From assembly GCA_022821935.1 (NCBI GenBank), contig JAJECR010000320.1:1-6192 (forward strand): a stretch of 6,192 nt of DNA, read 5' to 3'. The position numbers and the translations under genes are program-made. Under the pieces are notes generated by a model. It had not been told where the DNA came from, made no database searches, and saw nothing but the letters and a program-made list of their open reading frames with translations. Positions 5,625 through 6,192 of the stretch are shown here, in pieces (position 1 is the first letter of the stretch; every line of letters starts with the position of its first letter). The stretch is from Candidatus Latescibacterota bacterium. Its GTDB lineage: Bacteria > JAAXHH01.

Positions 5625-6192
5625 CTACTTTATTCGCGAGTGGATGATATCCGCCAGGTTACGCGCCATTTCCTCGAAACCGGCGGGCGCCGGATGCACC
5701 AGGTCCACCGTCAGTCCGTTGTTGGACCGTAGCATGGCGTCTCCCGGTATATGCACGAGCTTCGGCCGGTTCAGTTGCTGAACCCGTTCCGCTACGATGG
5801 ACCGGAAGGTCTCGCATTTTTCGACGCCCATAAAATCATAGAGGCAGGGGAAGATGTCAATGCAGAAGATCCAGTCATCGGGATGGGCGTCGGCAATGGT
5901 CGTCACGAAGTATTCCACGCGCCGGTGAAACTCGTCCACCTCGAAGGATTGCACGACGTTGATGCCCATCTCGAGCGTCGCCAAGTCCCAGTCTCTGCGG
6001 CCCGCGATGTAGTCCGCCATGCCCGCTTCCATGTGGGCGCCCCCGCCGAATCCCAGGTTGAACAGATCGATGCCCAGAAGCTCGGCTGCGCGGGCTGGAT
6101 ACGTGCCCGTGGGCCGGACGGCCGTGCTGCCGTGGGTGATGGACGATCCATAAGCCAGATATCGCGTATCCGGGGTCTGGTCCTGTCTCGGC
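5625..6192 (-). CDS. SGNH/GDSL-family hydrolase, C-terminal 188 residues (N-terminus outside window)
   Basis: The frame ends at TAG (5627-5625) and is open to the window edge, so the ATG at 6032 is internal: the catalytic motif lies upstream of it. Numbering from the first full codon (6191-6189), block I is Y-G-S-S-I-T-H-G (14-21) with presumed nucleophile Ser17. Block II is N-L-G-F-G-G-G (45-51), block III L-E-M-G-I-N-V (73-79) with Gly76 and Asn78, and block V D-L-V-H-P (163-167) with Asp163 and His166 of the triad. The whole SGNH set is therefore present. The R-Y-L-A-Y-G-S-S-I-T opening and N-L-G-F-x-G block resemble, from memory, the Lipase_GDSL_3 type, which usually carries an N-terminal beta-rich domain that would lie outside this window. 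Members hydrolyse esters, often acyl groups on carbohydrates; the substrate here is unknown. It is probably first in a unit with the downstream Gfo/Idh gene, hinting at carbohydrate processing (inference). Confidence 0.86.
   Translation of the reverse strand, partial: PRQDQTPDTRYLAYGSSITHGSTAVRPTGTYPARAAELLGIDLFNLGFGGGAHMEAGMADYIAGRRDWDLATLEMGINVVQSFEVDEFHRRVEYFVTTIADAHPDDWIFCIDIFPCLYDFMGVEKCETFRSIVAERVQQLNRPKLVHIPGDAMLRSNNGLTVDLVHPAPAGFEEMARNLADIIHSRIK

Noticed and set aside
6030..6032. ATG as the start of the SGNH hydrolase
   Set aside because: The catalytic Y-G-S-S-I-T-H-G block and the N-L-G-F-G-G-G block are encoded upstream of it in the same open frame.

Overview
The window is high-GC (roughly 60%, by eye), densely coded bacterial chromosome. 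It holds six protein genes, the first and last cut by the window edges, and no RNA gene, CRISPR array, insertion sequence or phage signal that I can see. Three minus-strand genes have good Shine-Dalgarno sequences and the intergenic gaps are short. The mix of genes (a PHP-type histidinol phosphatase, an acetolactate-synthase-like ThDP enzyme, an APC permease, a Gfo/Idh/MocA protein and an SGNH hydrolase) suits a free-living heterotroph, possibly an uncultured environmental lineage. That placement is a low-confidence inference, because no marker gene is present.

Layout: (1) 1-411 (+) is the C-terminal part of a PHP-family histidinol-phosphatase-like protein. A 97-nt convergent gap follows (412-508), with only weak inverted repeats and no clear terminator. 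(2) 509-3517 (-) is a two-gene unit: an APC/LAT-type amino acid permease is transcribed first, then 30 nt later a ThDP-dependent decarboxylase/acetolactate-synthase-like enzyme. They probably import and process a related amino-acid or 2-oxo-acid substrate. (3) 3518-3753 is a divergent regulatory gap. It holds a near-consensus sigma-70 promoter reading right, a weaker promoter candidate reading left, a 10-bp palindrome in the rightward promoter's spacer, and inverted repeats around the predicted start site and in the leader. (4) 3754-4335 (+) is a small P-loop kinase-like protein resembling the UPF0200/dephospho-CoA-kinase group. (5) 4336-4479 is a convergent gap carrying a 16-bp tandem repeat array. 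(6) 4480-6192 (-) is a probable second unit: an SGNH hydrolase (N-terminus outside the window), then after 113 nt containing a duplicated 20-bp element, a Gfo/Idh/MocA-family protein in which the usual catalytic residues are replaced.

No clearly new multi-gene system stands out. The points most worth checking are the substituted active site of the Gfo/Idh protein, the structured promoter/leader of the P-loop gene, and the tandem array between the convergent genes. All promoter, leader and repeat readings come from inspecting the sequence by eye; no folding, search or alignment was run.
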